This document shows positions 6,466-8,026 of a DNA stretch of 8,026 nucleotides, piece by piece. How positions within the stretch are numbered: the first letter of the stretch is position 1; each line of letters starts with the position of its first letter. The notes beneath the pieces were generated by a model. That model worked only from the letters and a program-made list of their open reading frames with translations. It was not told the DNA's origin and made no database searches. This DNA is from Acidobacteriota bacterium (GTDB lineage: Bacteria > Acidobacteriota > Thermoanaerobaculia > Multivoradales > JAHEKO01): the NCBI GenBank assembly GCA_029863825.1, contig JAOTUP010000066.1, positions 1 to 8,026 of the forward strand, given 5' to 3'. The position numbers and the translations under genes are program-made.

Positions 6466-7389
6466 ATGCTTGTCAGTGTCTGCGTAATCAGCTACAACCA
6501 GGAGGCTTTCATCGCGGAGGCACTGGACAGCATCCTCGCGCAGCGGGTGGACTTCGACATCGAGATCGTGATCTCGGACGATTACTCTACCGACGATACT
6601 CCTCGAATCATCGAGGACTATTCGAATCGCTTCCCGGATGTCGTGAGATTCACGGGAAGAACGAAGAATGTTGGTTGCATAAAAAACTTTTTCGAGAACC
6701 TCGCAGCGAGCAGGGGGCAGTACGTAGCGCTCCTCGACGGGGATGACTACTGGACCGATGATCGGAAGCTAGAGCGACAGATTTCGGTGCTGGAGGCCGA
6801 GCCTGACCTCGGAGGTGTCTTCCACGACGCTTGGATAGAGGACGAGGCGAGCGGCCAGCGACGGCTGAGAATCGGTGAGCGCAAGATCGATCGGACGGTG
6901 GGGATTCACTCCCTCATCTTGGAGAAGAACATCTCGACCTCGACGATGACGTTCAGAAACTGCCTCGACTGGTCTGCCCTCCCCGAGTGGGCGCTGCGAG
7001 CACCTGTCGGGGATTACCCACTCGCTCTGCTGGTTGCTGGCCGAGGTCCATGGAGGTACCTTCCAGAGGTCATGTCGGTATACCGTTCGCACGGTGCGGG
7101 GGTATGGGGGGGGCTCTCGGTCGAGGCACAGCTTGAGAAGGACCGCGGATTCCTGCAGTTGCTGGAAGACCATTGGGAAGGCGAGTCGCTGGCCGAGACG
7201 ATCAGATTGAAGCGCCGCATGTTGTGGCGAAAGGGCGCCATCGAAGCAGCTCGTGGTGGCGATCTGGGACGAGCGTTTCGGCTCCTTGGTCGGAGCGGGC
7301 TGGCGGTCTGGGCCGGATACCCTCGGGTGTCGTTGAGGAAGTTCTTCGGAGCGGTGAGGCTCGGCTTTGGCGGGAAGGAAGGGTCTTGA
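6466..7389 (+). CDS. Family 2 glycosyltransferase (GT-A fold)
   Basis: The 307-residue enzyme should add a sugar from a nucleotide donor to a growing glycan on the cytoplasmic side. The protein opens with the GT2 signature LVSVCVISYNQEAFIAEAL (2-20). Asp38/Asp39 in ISDDYSTDDT contact the nucleotide. NVGCIKNFFENL (about 69-80) precedes the metal-binding LLDGDDYW (Asp91, Asp93, Asp94). GDYPLALLVA (182-191) and VMSVYRSHGAGVWGG (about 202-216) are the later motifs of this subgroup. The C-terminal 70 residues are basic and amphipathic without a clear membrane helix, suggesting peripheral membrane contact. It lies 72 bp after the aminotransferase and is the last plus-strand gene. Donor and linkage are not predictable. 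A G8 run (7106-7113) and an in-frame A_AAA_AAC heptamer (6681-6687) lie inside the gene. Start confidence is good because of the RBS and the family N-terminus. Confidence 0.92.
   Translation: MLVSVCVISYNQEAFIAEALDSILAQRVDFDIEIVISDDYSTDDTPRIIEDYSNRFPDVVRFTGRTKNVGCIKNFFENLAASRGQYVALLDGDDYWTDDRKLERQISVLEAEPDLGGVFHDAWIEDEASGQRRLRIGERKIDRTVGIHSLILEKNISTSTMTFRNCLDWSALPEWALRAPVGDYPLALLVAGRGPWRYLPEVMSVYRSHGAGVWGGLSVEAQLEKDRGFLQLLEDHWEGESLAETIRLKRRMLWRKGAIEAARGGDLGRAFRLLGRSGLAVWAGYPRVSLRKFFGAVRLGFGGKEGS
7106..7113 (+). repeat. G8 homopolymer inside the GT2 gene
   Basis: Eight consecutive G encode the end of Trp214 and two Gly codons in GVWGG. Gain or loss of one G would shift the frame and end the protein early. 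Whether the tract varies is unknown. Confidence 0.6.
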
Positions 7390-7404
7390 CGGGCCGCATC
7401 CTGC

Positions 7405-8025
7405 TCAGTTTGGCGCTTGCCACAGACGCTCTTCGGCGAAGTCGAGCAGCTGCGCCACGCCGGCGCCGGGAGAGTCTCCCCAGAGGCGCCGCGTTCTCCG
7501 CCTCAGTTCCTCAGCGGCCGTAGCGGTGGCTCGCAGGACGGTTTCCACGACCGCAGCGGGGTTCTCGGCGAGATCGCTGAGTCCGTCTTCGGCCAACTCG
7601 TGGCCGTAGGGAAAGCTGGTCTTGAGGATCACCGTGGGCCGAGGGATGATGGCCGCTTCGAAGAGTGCCGAGCTGTAGCTTCCGACCACCACGTCGGCGT
7701 CTGCAAAGGCTTCGTAGACGGTGCTCGTGGAGACGATCTCGATCCGCGTCAAGTCGATGCCGGTGGCTGCGATGTGGGGCGGGTCCTCACCCGGCCGGAT
7801 CTTCAACGCTACGTGGAACCGGTCGTCGGCCATGAGCTGCTCGAGGTACGCCGAGATCTCGCTCTGCCGGGCTGCGGACTCGGAGATGACGAGAACTCGG
7901 ATCGCGTCACGCAGGCGGTTTTTGCTCGAGGAGCTCGGGTCGTGGAGGGCCAGGGGCTGTCGGAGCGGCCCCGAAGCGAATGCACGGGTACGGTCGAAGA
8001 GGTCCCCTCTCTCGAGCCTCTCGAT
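7405..8025 (-). CDS. C-terminal part of a GT-B-like glycosyl-/glycerophosphotransferase, 5' end outside window
   Basis: The minus-strand frame is open to the right edge, so the gene begins beyond it. 206 residues are visible, ending QAPN at the stop near 7405. An internal ATG at 7833 is not the start, because coherent sequence continues upstream of it (IRVLVISESAARQSEISAYL at residues 42-61, numbered from the edge). The segment looks like the nucleotide-binding half of a GT-B fold: a beta strand VLVISES, ALKIRPGE (73-80), then DADVVVGSYSSALFEAAI (109-126) and TVILKTSFPYGHELAE (131-146), followed by C-terminal helices. The SSALFEA type of motif occurs in CDP-glycerol glycerophosphotransferase-like and other capsule or LPS GT-B enzymes, so a surface-polysaccharide role is likely. 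The exact family cannot be named without the N-terminal half. The gene converges on the GT2 gene with 15 bp between stops and must have its own promoter outside the window. Confidence 0.75.
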   Translation of the reverse strand: MERLERGDLFDRTRAFASGPLRQPLALHDPSSSSKNRLRDAIRVLVISESAARQSEISAYLEQLMADDRFHVALKIRPGEDPPHIAATGIDLTRIEIVSTSTVYEAFADADVVVGSYSSALFEAAIIPRPTVILKTSFPYGHELAEDGLSDLAENPAAVVETVLRATATAAEELRRRTRRLWGDSPGAGVAQLLDFAEERLWQAPN

Positions 8026-8026
8026 G

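Noticed and set aside
7173..7609. Plus-strand open frames (7173-7523, 7367-7609) after the GT2 gene
   Set aside because: They overlap the GT2 end and the minus-strand GT-B-like gene. Their translations are low-complexity Arg/Ser/Ala sequence without motifs.
1..8026. Mobile element, CRISPR array, RNA gene or defence system
   Set aside because: No transposase, terminal inverted repeats, spaced direct repeats, tRNA-like fold or defence-type domains were seen. The genes form a consistent polysaccharide locus.

Overview
The window is a GC-rich bacterial stretch coding for surface-polysaccharide synthesis and export. It holds six protein genes, two of them cut by the window edges. I see no rRNA, tRNA, CRISPR, insertion sequence or phage gene. 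The Wzm/Wzt-type ABC transporter points to a diderm bacterium that exports finished O-antigen-like glycans by the ABC route. The high GC, the GTG and TTG starts and the membrane-anchored sulfatase-like enzyme with an LKSLGYVE tail would suit a myxobacterial, other 'deltaproteobacterial', acidobacterial or uncultured lineage. The taxonomic guess is weak.

Layout, left to right. (1) 3-2147 (+): a membrane protein of the sulfatase / alkaline-phosphatase superfamily. Its reading frame is open to the left edge, so the gene starts outside the window. (2) 2148-2325: a 178-bp gap with a possible promoter -10 box. (3) 2326-7389 (+): a compact run of five genes, probably one transcription unit: ABC permease (wzm), ABC ATPase with C-terminal glycan-binding domain (wzt), a NeuD/PglD-type sugar acyltransferase, a DegT/DnrJ/EryC1/StrS sugar aminotransferase, and a family 2 glycosyltransferase. 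Gaps inside the run are 25, 19, -11 (overlap) and 72 bp. (4) 7405-8025 (-): the C-terminal part of a GT-B-like transferase gene that converges on the run and continues past the right edge.

How the genes fit together (inference): the aminotransferase and acyltransferase would make an N-acylated amino-deoxy sugar nucleotide, the GT2 enzyme would add a sugar to a lipid-linked glycan on the cytoplasmic face, and Wzm/Wzt would flip the finished chain, with the Wzt C-terminal domain reading a feature of the chain. The sulfatase-like protein faces the periplasm by its domain order and could act on exported glycan or lipid. It has Thr where true sulfatases carry the Cys or Ser that becomes formylglycine.

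Most of this is a recognisable O-antigen-type locus and not a new system. The points most worth a second look are the Thr-type sulfatase-like enzyme beside the exporter, the amino-sugar gene pair placed against a long-form Wzt, and a G8 tract inside the glycosyltransferase gene.
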